Below are positions 1 to 9,763 of a stretch of DNA of 64,000 nt, piece by piece. The notes under the pieces are model-generated. The model was not told the origin of the DNA. It did not search any database and saw nothing but the letters and a program-made list of their open reading frames with translations. The position numbers and the translations under genes are program-made. The DNA is from an uncultured Bacteroidales bacterium (lineage in GTDB: Bacteria; Bacteroidota; Bacteroidia; Bacteroidales; Muribaculaceae). The DNA lies in assembly GCA_947570265.1 (NCBI GenBank), contig CANOUR010000003.1:1-64000 (forward strand), written 5' to 3'. Each line of letters begins with the position of its first letter. Position 1 is the first letter of the stretch.

Positions 1-2
1 TG

Positions 3-44
3 GACAGCTACAGACTGGGAGTGGAGGCCCTGCTTACACAATGA
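3..44 (+). CDS. aroQ: 3-dehydroquinate dehydratase type II, C-terminal tail (partial)
   Basis: Only the last 13 codons are in the window. The frame reads DSYRLGVEALLTQ and stops at TGA 42-44, which overlaps the next start codon as ATGA. The DSYRLG-EAL ending resembles the C-terminus of type II dehydroquinate dehydratase (AroQ) of Bacteroidales, an enzyme of the shikimate pathway. I also recall aroQ lying close upstream of an O-methyltransferase in Bacteroides. Identification rests on a few residues, so it is tentative; that some coding frame enters from the left is more certain. Confidence 0.5.
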   Translation, partial: DSYRLGVEALLTQ

Positions 45-676
45 CTCAGGAGATCGAAGACTACATCGCATCTCACAGCAGCCCCGAACCACAACTGCTA
101 CACGAGCTGTACAGAGCCACATATATCGAACGTCTGTACCCACGCATGTGTTCCGGACATGTGCAAGGTCGCATCCTGTCCATGATATCCCACATGGTCA
201 AGCCACAACGTGTGCTCGAACTGGGCACATTCTCTGGATATTCGGCCATCTGTCTCGCCGAAGGACTCCCTGAAGACGGTGAACTCCACACAGTGGAGAT
301 CGACGACGAGGCAGAACCATTCATCAGACGATGGCTCGACCGTTCTCCCGCAGGCCGGCACATACACCTCCACATCGGCGACGCAATGGACATAGTGCCA
401 AGCATCAGCAGCGAACCTTGGGATCTGGTATATATCGATGCCAACAAACGCACCTACACCGACTACCTCGCAATGCTGCTGCCCCTGATACGCCCCGGAG
501 GATATATAATTGCCGACAACACCTTATGGGATGGCAAAGTGACCGACTGCAGAGCAAACGATCCTCAGACAGAAGGCATACGCCGTTTCAACGACATGGT
601 GGCCGGAGACCCCCGTCTGGAATGCGTGATACTCCCCCTGCGCGACGGTCTGACCCTCATTCGCGTCAAGCCTTAG
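41..676 (+). CDS. SAM-dependent O-methyltransferase (CCoAOMT-like, family 3)
   Basis: The 211-residue protein is a class I Rossmann methyltransferase of the cation-dependent caffeoyl-CoA O-methyltransferase-like family. Motif I is ELGTFSGYSA (60-69). The acidic SAM-ribose residue lies in TVEIDD (about 84-89). The metal-binding positions of the family fall in YIDANK (131-136) and ADNTLWDGKV (158-167). Length matches the family. The start is fixed by a 4 bp ATGA overlap with the upstream frame, suggesting co-translation. It converges with the MATE gene and the two share 11 bp at their 3' ends. The substrate cannot be told from sequence; catechol-like hydroxyls are usual for the family. The + strand here is C-rich although the gene is on +, which fits the left side of a replication origin. 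Confidence 0.9.
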   Translation: MTQEIEDYIASHSSPEPQLLHELYRATYIERLYPRMCSGHVQGRILSMISHMVKPQRVLELGTFSGYSAICLAEGLPEDGELHTVEIDDEAEPFIRRWLDRSPAGRHIHLHIGDAMDIVPSISSEPWDLVYIDANKRTYTDYLAMLLPLIRPGGYIIADNTLWDGKVTDCRANDPQTEGIRRFNDMVAGDPRLECVILPLRDGLTLIRVKP

Positions 677-2006
677 AGCCTGTCACCTTCATGAAATAGG
701 AAAGGAACAGAGACGCCGCAATAAACAGCGACACCGAGAAACTCAGAATTATTCCGTATACACCCATATCAGCCGTGAATCCGAGCAGATAGGTCGACGG
801 AATTCCCACTATTACATAGCTTACAAAAGCGATCCACAGCATGGGCATGACATTCGACGTGCCCCGCAATGCATTGGCAAACGTGATCTGTGTAGCATCG
901 CCTATCTGATAGAGCACGAGAGGAAATATGAGAGCGCCTGCCACAGCGAGCACAGCCGGATCATCAGTGAAAAGAGACATGGCATGACGTCCGCCTATTA
1001 TGAAAAAAAGCGACGCACATACCGCCAGAGCGAGGATTATGATATAGCCTGCCCCGGCAATACGGCGCATCTGGCCTTTGTCAGATGCTCCCGCGGCGTT
1101 GCTCACGAGCACACTCACTGCGGCCGCCATGCTGTAGTAGACACAGAATCCGAGCGTGCCAACGATCACCACGATCTGAAATGCAGCAAGCTCGATAGCG
1201 CCGATCCATCCCGTCATTATGGCAGCGAACGTGAACGACCCCGACTCGAATGTCATCTGCATCGACACGGGCCACGACGTAAGGTTGACACGACGGAACA
1301 GATCGTACGTGACACGACCTCTCCGAAATCCGACAGCATATTCCGAATAGACTTTCCGGAAAAAATAAATCAACATTATCACAACCGGACAAAACACACG
1401 CGCTGCAAATGTCGCAAGCCCGGCTCCGGTAAGACCCATCTCCGGTAATCCTAAATTGCCATAGATCAACAACCAGTTTCCGGCAATGTTCAACACATTG
1501 GCCGATAGTATGATCCACATAGGCATGCGCGAATTGTTTATCGCATAGCTCCATTGAGCGAAAACATTGAAAACAGCTATGGGCACTACTCCTGCAAGGT
1601 AGATTATGAAGTAAGGCCGTATCACCGGAAGCAATTCCTCAGGCTGTCCGAGATCTTCGAGATGGATATACAAAACACTCATTATCACCGTGACAAGCAA
1701 CGCAAAAGCCACATTGACAATGAGAGCTGTTTTCACTGTTGCACCTATGTCGGCACTGCGCCGCTGGGAAAACAGCGCACCGACAAGAGGTGTGAGACCA
1801 TAGGTGAATCCCACACACGCAAAGATAGCAGTGTTGAAAAGATTGTTGACAAACGAGGCCGACGCAAGCGCTTCGGTCGAATAGCGGCCTACCATGATCG
1901 TATCGGCGAAACCGGTGACGATCATACCGAGCTGTCCCACGAGTATGGGAAGCCCGAGGCGCAGAATATCAAGAAACGGTAATCGACGCAGCGCGGTTGA
2001 CATCAA
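666..2006 (-). CDS. MATE family efflux transporter
   Basis: The 446-residue, very hydrophobic inner-membrane protein has about 12 predicted helices and looks like a multidrug and toxic compound extrusion (MATE) antiporter. The N-terminus carries the family pattern [21 protein letters not shown] (about 16-36), and a second copy-like motif follows mid-protein, as expected from two six-helix bundles. MATE pumps export cationic drugs or metabolites using Na+ or H+ gradients. The start overlaps the panB stop by 4 bp, so it probably belongs to a serS-panB-MATE transcript. The substrate is unknown. Length is typical. Confidence 0.9.
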   Translation of the reverse strand: MMSTALRRLPFLDILRLGLPILVGQLGMIVTGFADTIMVGRYSTEALASASFVNNLFNTAIFACVGFTYGLTPLVGALFSQRRSADIGATVKTALIVNVAFALLVTVIMSVLYIHLEDLGQPEELLPVIRPYFIIYLAGVVPIAVFNVFAQWSYAINNSRMPMWIILSANVLNIAGNWLLIYGNLGLPEMGLTGAGLATFAARVFCPVVIMLIYFFRKVYSEYAVGFRRGRVTYDLFRRVNLTSWPVSMQMTFESGSFTFAAIMTGWIGAIELAAFQIVVIVGTLGFCVYYSMAAAVSVLVSNAAGASDKGQMRRIAGAGYIIILALAVCASLFFIIGGRHAMSLFTDDPAVLAVAGALIFPLVLYQIGDATQITFANALRGTSNVMPMLWIAFVSYVIVGIPSTYLLGFTADMGVYGIILSFSVSLFIAASLFLSYFMKVTGSKA

Positions 2007-2821
2007 TATTGCTCTCGTTCATTGGGGAAATCAGATGTCTTCACATCATCCACATAGTGAGCAACAGCCTGATTGATGACAGACGAAAGGTCAGCATAGC
2101 GGCGCAGGAAACGCGGAGAGAAACCTTTGTTGATGCCAAGCATGTCGTGCATCACCAGTATCTGACCGTCACATTGACCGCCGGCTCCGATACCTATGGT
2201 CGGTATCGACAATTCCTTGCTCACTTGTTCAGCAAGCTGTGCAGGTATCTTCTCCAGCACCATGGCAAAGCATCCCAGCTCCTGGAGCATGCGGGCATCC
2301 TCCACCAGTTTGGCAGCCTCGGCCTCGTCGCGGGCACGCACGGCATACGAGCCGAATTTGTTTATCGACTGAGGGGTAAGTCCGAGATGTCCGCACACAG
2401 GTATACCTGCCGACAGAATGCGTTCGATACTTTCGCGTATCTCAGACCCACCTTCGATCTTCACTGCTTCCGCAGCGCTCTCTTTCATGATGCGTATTGC
2501 CGACGCGAGAGCCTGCTTTGAATTGCCCTGATACGTGCCGAATGGCATATCGCAGACCACAAGGGCACGCTTCACGGCCCGCGACACGCTGTCGGTATGA
2601 TAGATCATCTGATCGAGAGTCATCGGAAGGGTAGTGGTGTGGCCGGCCATTACATTGGAGGCAGAGTCGCCTACAAGAATCAGATCCACACCGGCCTCGT
2701 CTATCAGACGAGCCATAGAATAATCATAGGCAGTGAGGCAGGCAATCTTCTCACCCCGCTGTTTCATCTCGATAAGACGTCGGGTAGTGACCTTGCGCAG
2801 GTCTTCTGTATAAGTGGACAT
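2003..2821 (-). CDS. panB: 3-methyl-2-oxobutanoate hydroxymethyltransferase
   Basis: This is the first enzyme of pantothenate synthesis, transferring a hydroxymethyl group from methylene-tetrahydrofolate to alpha-ketoisovalerate to make ketopantoate. The 272-residue TIM-barrel shows the family signature [15 protein letters not shown] (47-61), the Mg-binding acids D52 and D91, KIEGG (121-125) with E123, and the catalytic glutamate in AMVLEKIP (E190). Length is standard. It shares 1 bp with serS upstream and 4 bp with the MATE gene downstream, consistent with tight coupling. No panC or panD lies next to it in this window. Confidence 0.97.
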   Translation of the reverse strand: MSTYTEDLRKVTTRRLIEMKQRGEKIACLTAYDYSMARLIDEAGVDLILVGDSASNVMAGHTTTLPMTLDQMIYHTDSVSRAVKRALVVCDMPFGTYQGNSKQALASAIRIMKESAAEAVKIEGGSEIRESIERILSAGIPVCGHLGLTPQSINKFGSYAVRARDEAEAAKLVEDARMLQELGCFAMVLEKIPAQLAEQVSKELSIPTIGIGAGGQCDGQILVMHDMLGINKGFSPRFLRRYADLSSVINQAVAHYVDDVKTSDFPNEREQY

Positions 2822-4092
2822 CAGTCAATTATATCAAATCCGGTGTATTTGCGCAGACACTCGGGCACAACTATGCCCTCAGTAGTCTGATTGTTCTCAA
2901 GCAATGCTGCCATGATACGCGGCAGAGCCAGCGCAGAGCCGTTGAGCGTGTGGCAAAGATGTGTCTTCTTGTCTTCTCCACGATAACGGCATTTGAGACG
3001 GTTGGCCTGATATGTCTCGAAATTGCTTACCGACGACACCTCGAGCCAACGTTTCTGAGCAGCTGAATATACCTCGAAGTCAAATGTTATGGCAGATGTG
3101 AAGCTCATGTCACCCCCGCACAGACGAAGTATATGCCATGGCAGCCCGAGACGATCCAGAAGCGACTGAACATGATCTTTCATCTCCTCGAGAGCGGCAT
3201 ATGAATCTTCGGGACGCTCGATGCGCACGATCTCCACCTTGTCAAACTGATGAAGACGGTTGAGTCCGCGCACATCCTTGCCATAGCTGCCGGCCTCGCG
3301 ACGGAAACATGCCGAATAGGCGCAGTTTTTCACAGGCAGACGGTCGGCCGCCAAGATCACATCACGATAAATATTTGTGACAGGCACTTCTGCCGTAGGG
3401 ATAAGATACAGATTATCCTCATTGACAAAATACATCTGTCCTTCTTTATCGGGAAGCTGACCTGTGCCATAGCCCGATGCCTCATTTACCACGTAGGGAG
3501 GCTGTATCTCGGTATAACCTGCCTCACATGCGCTGTCGAGGAAAAACTGTATCAGGGCACGCTGAAGCCGGGCGCCCTTGCCGATATAGACCGGGAAACC
3601 GGCTCCGGTGATCTTCACACCGAGATCAAAATCTATGAGATTATATTTTTTTGCAAGATCCCAATGGGGCATTGCGTCATCAGACAGATCGGGCATCGTG
3701 CCGCCTGTCTTTTCAACCACATTGTCGGCCGCAGTGAGTCCTTCCGGAACAGCATCGCAAGGCAGATTCGGAATCGTGAGCAAAATCTCACGCTGAGCCT
3801 TCTCAGCCGCCTCGAGGGCTTCGGCTGCTTTCTTCTGCTCGGCCTTCATCTGAGCCACAGCGTCCTTGGCCTGCTGAGCCTCGTCCTTGCGTCCCTGCTT
3901 CATAAGAGTGCCGATTTGCGCTGCATAGCGGTTGAGTTCGGCAGCCCGATTGTCGTTTTCGAGTTGCAGACGACGACGTTCCTCATCGAGCGCTATTACA
4001 CGGTCAATGGCTTCTTTGCCGTCAAAACCTTTGACGGCCAGGCGGGCCACCGTGCGGGCGGGGTCGGCCTTTATTTGCTGAAGAGTAAGCAT
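2821..4092 (-). CDS. serS: Seryl-tRNA synthetase
   Basis: This class II aminoacyl-tRNA synthetase charges tRNA-Ser. Its 423 residues show the long N-terminal helical hairpin that grips the tRNA variable arm (about 27-105, rich in K, E, A and Q), motif 2 around [16 protein letters not shown] (near 260-277) and motif 3 around [19 protein letters not shown] (near 384-402). Length is standard. The start is 44 bp downstream of the yqeY stop. That gap contains one more TGTTGATAA box (4094-4102), the same 15 bp motif seen in the origin region. Confidence 0.98.
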   Translation of the reverse strand: MLTLQQIKADPARTVARLAVKGFDGKEAIDRVIALDEERRRLQLENDNRAAELNRYAAQIGTLMKQGRKDEAQQAKDAVAQMKAEQKKAAEALEAAEKAQREILLTIPNLPCDAVPEGLTAADNVVEKTGGTMPDLSDDAMPHWDLAKKYNLIDFDLGVKITGAGFPVYIGKGARLQRALIQFFLDSACEAGYTEIQPPYVVNEASGYGTGQLPDKEGQMYFVNEDNLYLIPTAEVPVTNIYRDVILAADRLPVKNCAYSACFRREAGSYGKDVRGLNRLHQFDKVEIVRIERPEDSYAALEEMKDHVQSLLDRLGLPWHILRLCGGDMSFTSAITFDFEVYSAAQKRWLEVSSVSNFETYQANRLKCRYRGEDKKTHLCHTLNGSALALPRIMAALLENNQTTEGIVVPECLRKYTGFDIID

Positions 4093-4093
4093 C

Positions 4094-4102
4094 TGTTGAT
4101 AA
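4094..4102 (+). other. Outlying DnaA-box-like nonamer TGTTGATAA
   Basis: A perfect TGTTGATAA lies 2 bp upstream of the serS start codon. With the following bases it reads TGTTGATAAGTATAT, identical over 15 bp to the box at 4646. It probably belongs to the same DnaA-binding cluster as the gene-free region to the right. It could also let DnaA influence serS, but that is inference. Confidence 0.5.
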
Positions 4103-4136
4103 GTATATTGATTTACTTATATTGCTATTAAATTTT

Positions 4137-4592
4137 TTAAAGTGATGCGAGTATCTCGCGCACTTTTGCCGACACAACCTTTCCGTCGGCACGTCCGGCA
4201 AAAGCTTTGGAAGCTACGCCCATGACGCGTCCCATTTCTTTGGGAGAAGTTGCACCAACTTCCGATATGATGCGTCGTATCTCTGCATCAAGCTCGGCAT
4301 CCGAAAGCTGCTTGGGTAGATATTCCTCAATCACTGCGGCCTCGGCAAGTTCATTGTCACGAAGTTCGGGTCGGTTCTGCTCGTCATATATGGCGGCAGT
4401 CTCGCGACGTTGCTTTGCCATTTTCGCAAGAATTTTCACAGCAGCGTCATCAGAGAGTGTACCGTCTCCACCCTTTGCTGTCTTTGCTTCAATAAATTCT
4501 TTCTTTATACCGCGAAGTGTTTCAAGACGCACTTTTTCACGAGCGAGCATAGCCTGCTTTATGTCAGCGCTGATAGTTTCAAAAAGATCCAT
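4137..4592 (-). CDS. GatB/YqeY domain-containing protein
   Basis: This 151-residue protein of the YqeY family is related to the tRNA-binding tail domain of the GatB amidotransferase subunit. Typical features are the N-terminal helical part (about 1-60), EEYLPKQLSDAEL (about 89-101), and the C-terminal segment PKEMGRVMG (about 116-124) followed by the lysine-rich end. It may aid tRNA-dependent amidation, but its role is not settled. It is the first gene left of the putative origin and has its own well-formed promoter on the minus strand. serS lies 44 bp downstream, so yqeY, serS, panB and the MATE gene may form one transcript. Confidence 0.92.
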   Translation of the reverse strand: MDLFETISADIKQAMLAREKVRLETLRGIKKEFIEAKTAKGGDGTLSDDAAVKILAKMAKQRRETAAIYDEQNRPELRDNELAEAAVIEEYLPKQLSDAELDAEIRRIISEVGATSPKEMGRVMGVASKAFAGRADGKVVSAKVREILASL

Positions 4593-4608
4593 AGCTGTAT
4601 ATTTTGCA

Positions 4609-4640
4609 CAAAATTACTCATTCTAAAGTTTTCGTACAAA
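4609..4640 (-). promoter_or_regulatory. Bacteroidetes-type promoter for yqeY
   Basis: On the minus strand TTTG (complement of 4637-4640) is followed after exactly 20 bp by TAATTTTG (complement of 4609-4616). This matches the TTTG-N19-21-TAnnTTTG consensus of the Bacteroidetes primary sigma factor. It predicts a leader of only about 10 nt before the yqeY start at 4592. Confidence 0.7.
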
Positions 4641-5032
4641 ATAAATGTTGATAAGTATATGAATATCGTGTTTAAAAGCCACTTTCAACACTATGTTTGA
4701 AATAATTTATAACACTATGTTGATAAATACACTTTACACCTAATTATCATTATATTACAGTGTTGATAACTATTTTATAAGTGTGTTTATAACACACTAT
4801 CTACATGATGTGAAATTACATTTATAAACACTGTTGAAAACTCCTTCTCTGACATGCCTGATTTCATCTGAGACACTTCCGTCAACTTAATCACACGGCT
4901 GATGATATCAACAGTTTTCACAAGTGTTGGTAAAGTGTAGAAAAGTGTTGATAACGGGTGAAAAAATCATGGGTGTTTTTTCAACAACTTCATTTGGATA
5001 ATCAGACAGAATTTACATATATCCGCCGACAC

Positions 5033-5076
5033 GAAAACCCAATAAAAAGATAACCATATGTTATCATCGGGTTTTC
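5033..5076. repeat. Nested inverted repeat inside the origin region
   Basis: Outer arms GAAAACCC (5033-5040) and GGGTTTTC (5069-5076) enclose inner arms GATAAC (5049-5054) and GTTATC (5060-5065) around a CATAT centre. Both arm pairs are perfect. The structure could form a cruciform or bind a dimeric protein beside the DnaA boxes. It is not followed by a T-run, so a terminator is unlikely. Confidence 0.6.
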
Positions 5077-5341
5077 AACCTATATTTTCAGGGTTATCAA
5101 ACCAATAGATTGCGGAAAGTTATTAACTTTGCAAAGTAATCAACACATGTTTATAACCTCATTAATTCACTGAAAACCAGATGAAATGATTTTTATAACA
5201 TGTTGATTCAAGTAATATATACATCAATAAGCCTGAGAAGCAAGAGAATGCTCATAAAGTTATCATACTAATTGACATGTATTATATTTCTTCTTGGGAA
5301 AAGAATTTTTTAAGATTTTAAATTTTTCAAAATAAAAAGAA

Positions 5342-6310
5342 ATGAATGTCGACAAAGGCTACGTTGATCAGCCGGTGCCATCCGGAATCGACCTTAAGGC
5401 GGAAATATTAAAGCTCAAGGAAGAGAAAGGTGTCGTGATCATGGCACACTACTATCAGTATGGCGAGATTCAGGATCTGGCCGACTATGTTGGCGATTCG
5501 CTGGCTCTGGCTCAGAAAGCGGCCGAGGTTGATGCCCGCACGATCGTGGTGTGTGGTGTTCATTTCATGGGCGAGACTGCAAAGATACTAAGTCCTGATA
5601 AAAAAGTGCTCGTTCCTGATCTCAATGCCGGATGTTCGCTTGCCGACAGCTGTCAGGCCGAGGAATTTGAGAAATTTGTAAAAGAGCATCCCGATCACAC
5701 TGTGATCAGCTATGCCAACACCAGTGCCGCTGTGAAGGCTCTGACTGACATTGTTGTCACATCGGGAAACGCCCGCAAGATTGTGGAAAGTTTTCCGAAA
5801 GACGCCAAACTGATATTCGGCCCCGACCGCAATCTCGGCAACTACATCAATTCTGTCACAGGTCGCGACATGCTGTTGTGGGATGGAGCATGCCATGTGC
5901 ATGAGAAATTCTCGCTTGAGAAGATTCTCGAGCTGAAGAAAGAGCATCCCCACGCTGAAGTGCTGGTGCATCCCGAATGCCAGCGTCAGGTAAGGATGGT
6001 GGCCGATGTGATCGGGTCGACAGCCGTATTGTTGAGTCATGCTCAAAAAAGCGAAGCGAAGGAGTTCATTGTAGCCACTGAAAGCGGCATACTCCATAAG
6101 ATGCGGCAGACATGTAAGGATAAGACATTCATTCCTGCCCCGCCAAACGATTCGACATGCGCATGCAATGATTGCTCATACATGAAACTCAATACTCTCG
6201 AGAAACTTTACAACACACTTAAATATGAAGCTCCTGAGATTGTGGTTGACGAATCGATAATAGATCGTGCGCGACGTCCTATCACGGCGATGCTTGAGCG
6301 CAGCAAGTGA
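5342..6310 (+). CDS. nadA: Quinolinate synthase
   Basis: NadA condenses iminoaspartate (made by NadB) with dihydroxyacetone phosphate to give quinolinate, the first pyridine of de novo NAD synthesis. The 322-residue protein shows the family core MAHYYQYGEIQDLADYVGDS (34-53), AGCSLADSC (96-104), DGACHVHE (181-188) and a C-terminal CACNDC (273-278). C98, C184 and C278 are the expected ligands of its [4Fe-4S] cluster. The partner nadB lies at 15.8 kb rather than beside it. It is the first rightward gene after the putative origin; leuS follows 44 bp later. Confidence 0.97.
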   Translation: MNVDKGYVDQPVPSGIDLKAEILKLKEEKGVVIMAHYYQYGEIQDLADYVGDSLALAQKAAEVDARTIVVCGVHFMGETAKILSPDKKVLVPDLNAGCSLADSCQAEEFEKFVKEHPDHTVISYANTSAAVKALTDIVVTSGNARKIVESFPKDAKLIFGPDRNLGNYINSVTGRDMLLWDGACHVHEKFSLEKILELKKEHPHAEVLVHPECQRQVRMVADVIGSTAVLLSHAQKSEAKEFIVATESGILHKMRQTCKDKTFIPAPPNDSTCACNDCSYMKLNTLEKLYNTLKYEAPEIVVDESIIDRARRPITAMLERSK

Positions 6311-6354
6311 TATTTGAAAAAAATCAGAATAAGAAATAAACATAGACACTTCCG

Positions 6355-9132
6355 ATGGAATACAATCATAAAAATATAGAACAGCGTTGGCAGAACTACT
6401 GGCGCGAGAATAAAGTTTACAAGACCTGCAATGGTGTCAACAAGCCGAAATATTATGTTCTTGACATGTTTCCCTATCCTTCGGGAGCCGGACTGCATGT
6501 CGGACATCCGCTCGGTTATATAGCGAGTGACATATACTCGCGTTACAAACGCTTGTGTGGATTCAATGTGTTGCATCCGATGGGTTATGACGCATATGGT
6601 CTGCCTGCCGAACAATATGCCATACAGACCGGACAGCATCCCGAGAAGACCACGATGGAAAATGTGGCCCGTTACCGCAATCAGCTCGATAAGATAGGAT
6701 TCAGTTATGACTGGGATCGAGAGATAAAGACGTGTGATCCCGAATACTATAAATGGACTCAATGGGCATTTGTGAAGATGTTCGGCTCTTACTACGACAC
6801 AGAGGCGGACAAGGCTATGCCTATAGACAATCTCGTGAAGCATTTCGAGACCAATGGATCGGCCGGCATACATGCAGCGCAGGGCAAGGATCTTGTATTC
6901 ACCGCTGACCAATGGCTTGCGATGACCGACAAGGAAAAGAGCGACACACTTATGAACTATCGTCTGGCATATCTCGGTAACACGATGGTGAATTGGTGTG
7001 CCGAACTGGGTACTGTACTTGCCAATGACGAAGTGTCGGAGGGTGTGTCGGTGAGAGGCGGTTATCCTGTAGTGCAAAAGCTGATGTGCCAGTGGTGTCT
7101 GCGTGTGTCGGCTTATGCGCAGCGTCTGCTCGACGGACTTGACCGTCTTGATTGGACTGAGTCGCTCAAAGAGACTCAGCGCAACTGGATAGGGCGCAGC
7201 GAGGGTGCTGAGATCCGCTTTAAAATAGATGGCCGCGATGATGTAGAGCTTGAAATATTCACAACACGTGCCGACACTGTCTTTGGTGTGACATTTATGG
7301 TGCTTGCCCCTGAAAGTGCCTATGTAGACCAGATCACAACACCTGAGCGCCGTGAGGCTGTCGAGGCATATCTCGAGGCCGTGAAGCACAAGACCGAGCG
7401 CGAGAGAATGATTGAGAAAAAGGTTACCGGAGAGTTTACAGGATCATATGCCGTGAATCCGTTGACCGGAAAAAAAATACCTGTATGGGTGAGTGATTAT
7501 GTGCTTGCCGGATATGGTACGGGAGCGATCATGGCCGTGCCGGCGCATGACAGTCGCGACTATGCTTTTGCACGTCGCTTCGATCTGCCTGTAGTGCCTC
7601 TTATCGAAGGATGCGATGTGAGCGAGGAGTGTTTCGATGCAAAGAGCGGTAGAATGATAAACAGCTGTTCCGAACTGCTCGATCTCAACGGTATGGAAGT
7701 AAAAGACGCCATTGCAGCGACCAAAAGATTCATCGAGGAGAAAGGTCTTGGCAAGGTTAAAGTCAATTACCGTCTGCGCGATGCCATATTCAGTCGTCAG
7801 CGTTATTGGGGAGAACCATTTCCTGTTTATTACGTAGATGGCATACCGCATGTGATGGATGTTGACAAATTGCCCTTGCATCTGCCTGAGGTTGATAAAT
7901 ATCTGCCCACAGAGACAGGCGAACCACCTCTTGGCCGTGCAAAAAATTGGGTGACAGAGGATGGCTATCCTATAGAATTGTGCACTATGCCCGGTTTTGC
8001 CGGATCATCGGCCTATTATCTGCGCTATATGGATCCGCACAACAACGAGGCACTTGTAGGTCGCGATGCCAATGACTATTGGCGTAATGTCGATCTTTAT
8101 ATCGGAGGAACGGAGCATGCTACAGGTCATCTGATGTACAGCCGCTTCTGGAATAAGTTCCTGTATGATCTCGGGGAAGTGTGTGAGGATGAACCTTACC
8201 GCAAGCTCATAAACCAGGGCATGATACAGGGTCGCACGAGTTTTGTCTACAGAATACAGGGTACGAACACGTTTGTCAGCCATGGTCTCAAAGACAAGTA
8301 TGATGTGACACCTATACGTGTAGACATAAACCTTGTGAGCAACGACACACTCGACATGGATGGCTTCCGCCGTTGGCGTCCGGATTTCGCAGATGCGGAG
8401 TTTGTGACCGAGGATGGAGTGTACCGCACAGGCTATGCTGTTGAAAAAATGTCGAAATCGATGTTCAATGTCGTTAATCCCGATGATATAGTTGAACGCT
8501 ACGGAGCTGACACACTTCGTCTATATGAGATGTTTCTCGGTCCGCTTGAGCAGAGCAAACCTTGGGATACGAACGGCATCGATGGTGTGAACCGTTTTAT
8601 AAAGAAGCTGTGGAATCTATATTACAAGGGCGACATATGTCTTGTCGATGACAGCGAACCCACACCCGAGTCATTGAAAACACTTCACACACTTATAAAG
8701 AAAGTGACTCAGGATATTGAGAATTTCTCTTACAACACTTCGGTAGCGGCATTCATGATATGTGTGAATGAACTCACACAGCAGAAATGCCATAGCCGTA
8801 AGGTGCTCGAACAGCTTGTGGTGGTGCTTGCTCCGTTTGCTCCACACGTGGCTGAAGAGCTATGGCATTCGGCTATCGGACATGATACCACTGTCAACGA
8901 TGCACAATGGCCGAAATGGAACGAGAACTATCTTGTGGAGTCGACCGTGAACTATGCAGTGTCGTTCAACGGCAAGGTACGTTTCACGATCTCAGTTGCA
9001 GCCGACATGCCGAAAGACGATGTAGAGAAGAAGGCTCTGGGTGATCCGGCTGCACAAAAATGGATGGATGGCAAGGCAATCAAAAAAGTGATTGTCGTGC
9101 CCGGAAAGATTGTAAACGTGGTGCTTGGATAA
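6355..9132 (+). CDS. leuS: Leucyl-tRNA synthetase
   Basis: This class Ia synthetase of 925 residues charges tRNA-Leu and edits mischarged products. The HIGH-type signature is in [16 protein letters not shown] (40-55, HVGH at 48-51). The CP1 editing domain is inserted at about 220-430, with [12 protein letters not shown] near 303. The KMSKS loop EKMSKSMFN lies near residue 700, and the anticodon-binding and C-terminal domains complete the protein. Length is typical for Bacteroidetes. It is probably co-transcribed with nadA upstream and rdgB downstream (31 bp gap). A 393-codon antisense frame across its 5' part is a composition shadow. Confidence 0.98.
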   Translation: MEYNHKNIEQRWQNYWRENKVYKTCNGVNKPKYYVLDMFPYPSGAGLHVGHPLGYIASDIYSRYKRLCGFNVLHPMGYDAYGLPAEQYAIQTGQHPEKTTMENVARYRNQLDKIGFSYDWDREIKTCDPEYYKWTQWAFVKMFGSYYDTEADKAMPIDNLVKHFETNGSAGIHAAQGKDLVFTADQWLAMTDKEKSDTLMNYRLAYLGNTMVNWCAELGTVLANDEVSEGVSVRGGYPVVQKLMCQWCLRVSAYAQRLLDGLDRLDWTESLKETQRNWIGRSEGAEIRFKIDGRDDVELEIFTTRADTVFGVTFMVLAPESAYVDQITTPERREAVEAYLEAVKHKTERERMIEKKVTGEFTGSYAVNPLTGKKIPVWVSDYVLAGYGTGAIMAVPAHDSRDYAFARRFDLPVVPLIEGCDVSEECFDAKSGRMINSCSELLDLNGMEVKDAIAATKRFIEEKGLGKVKVNYRLRDAIFSRQRYWGEPFPVYYVDGIPHVMDVDKLPLHLPEVDKYLPTETGEPPLGRAKNWVTEDGYPIELCTMPGFAGSSAYYLRYMDPHNNEALVGRDANDYWRNVDLYIGGTEHATGHLMYSRFWNKFLYDLGEVCEDEPYRKLINQGMIQGRTSFVYRIQGTNTFVSHGLKDKYDVTPIRVDINLVSNDTLDMDGFRRWRPDFADAEFVTEDGVYRTGYAVEKMSKSMFNVVNPDDIVERYGADTLRLYEMFLGPLEQSKPWDTNGIDGVNRFIKKLWNLYYKGDICLVDDSEPTPESLKTLHTLIKKVTQDIENFSYNTSVAAFMICVNELTQQKCHSRKVLEQLVVVLAPFAPHVAEELWHSAIGHDTTVNDAQWPKWNENYLVESTVNYAVSFNGKVRFTISVAADMPKDDVEKKALGDPAAQKWMDGKAIKKVIVVPGKIVNVVLG

Positions 9133-9163
9133 TAAACATGCGGTTTCTGACGTTACATAATCA

Positions 9164-9763
9164 ATGAAGAAGCGGATAGTATTTGCCACAAACAACGCGC
9201 ACAAGCTCAGTGAAATCAGAGCTATTGCAGGTGATAGATTCGATATATTGTCTCTTGACGATATAGGTTGTCATGATGATATCCCCGAAACATCGGATAC
9301 GTTGCGAGGCAATGCTCTGCAAAAGGCGCGTTGGGTCAAAGACCGTTACGGCTACGATTGTTTTGCCGATGACACAGGTCTGATGGTCGATGCACTCGAT
9401 GGTGCGCCGGGAGTCTACTCGGCACGCTATGCCGGTCCGGGACATGATTCCGAGGCAAATATGGCGCTTCTTATTGAAAATATGCGTGGCGTCACTGACC
9501 GCAGTGCCCGTTTTGTGACAGAGATAGCCCTTATCGAGGGTGATGATGTGAGATTTTTTACTGGAACGGTGGAAGGTGAGATTATCGACTCACCTTGCGG
9601 AGAATGCGGTTTCGGATATGATCCTGTGTTCAAACCGGTGGAAAGCGGCCTGACATTCGCTCAGATGGACGCCCGGTCGAAAAATGCCATCAGTCACCGT
9701 GGACGCGCTACTGCGGCATTGGTGGATTATCTGTCACATAAGCCAAACACACAACTACGATGA
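9164..9763 (+). CDS. rdgB: Non-canonical purine NTP pyrophosphatase (RdgB/HAM1 family)
   Basis: The protein hydrolyses ITP, dITP and XTP to the monophosphate and keeps deaminated purines out of nucleic acids. The 199-residue sequence has the N-terminal FATNNAHKLSEI (5-16), the catalytic CFADDTGLMVDALDGAPGVY region (about 65-84), FGYDPVF (about 148-154) and SHRGRA near the end. All are diagnostic for the family. Its stop overlaps the start of the porZ-like gene by 4 bp. Confidence 0.95.
   Translation: MKKRIVFATNNAHKLSEIRAIAGDRFDILSLDDIGCHDDIPETSDTLRGNALQKARWVKDRYGYDCFADDTGLMVDALDGAPGVYSARYAGPGHDSEANMALLIENMRGVTDRSARFVTEIALIEGDDVRFFTGTVEGEIIDSPCGECGFGYDPVFKPVESGLTFAQMDARSKNAISHRGRATAALVDYLSHKPNTQLR

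Larger units (their letters stand above)
4593..5341. other. Candidate chromosomal replication origin (oriC)
   Basis: This 749 bp AT-rich stretch has no gene and lies between leftward yqeY and rightward nadA. It holds perfect TGTTGATAA boxes at 4646, 4718, 4761 and 4946, all in the same orientation, one base away from the classical DnaA box TGTGGATAA. Near matches occur at 4784 and 5148 (TGTTTATAA), 4822 (its complement), 4925 (TGTTGGTAA), 4905 and 5137 (ATATCAACA and TAATCAACA, reversed orientation). A hairpin-forming inverted repeat sits at 5033-5076, and the last 180 bp are very AT-rich, suitable for unwinding. Gene direction and GC skew change sign here. dnaA is not in the window, so the assignment is an inference from several agreeing signals. 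Confidence 0.75.

Noticed and set aside
3250..4131. 293-codon open frame on the + strand
   Set aside because: Antisense to serS, whose class II motifs are certain; no recognisable protein in the opposite frame.
6208..7389. 393-codon open frame on the minus strand
   Set aside because: It lies wholly antisense to leuS and the nadA end, has no family features, and its sequence is the composition shadow of a well-identified gene.
8838..8855. Possible second parS near CCACACGTGG
   Set aside because: Not a full palindrome (CCACACGTGG has no matching outer TGTT/AACA arms) and lies inside leuS.
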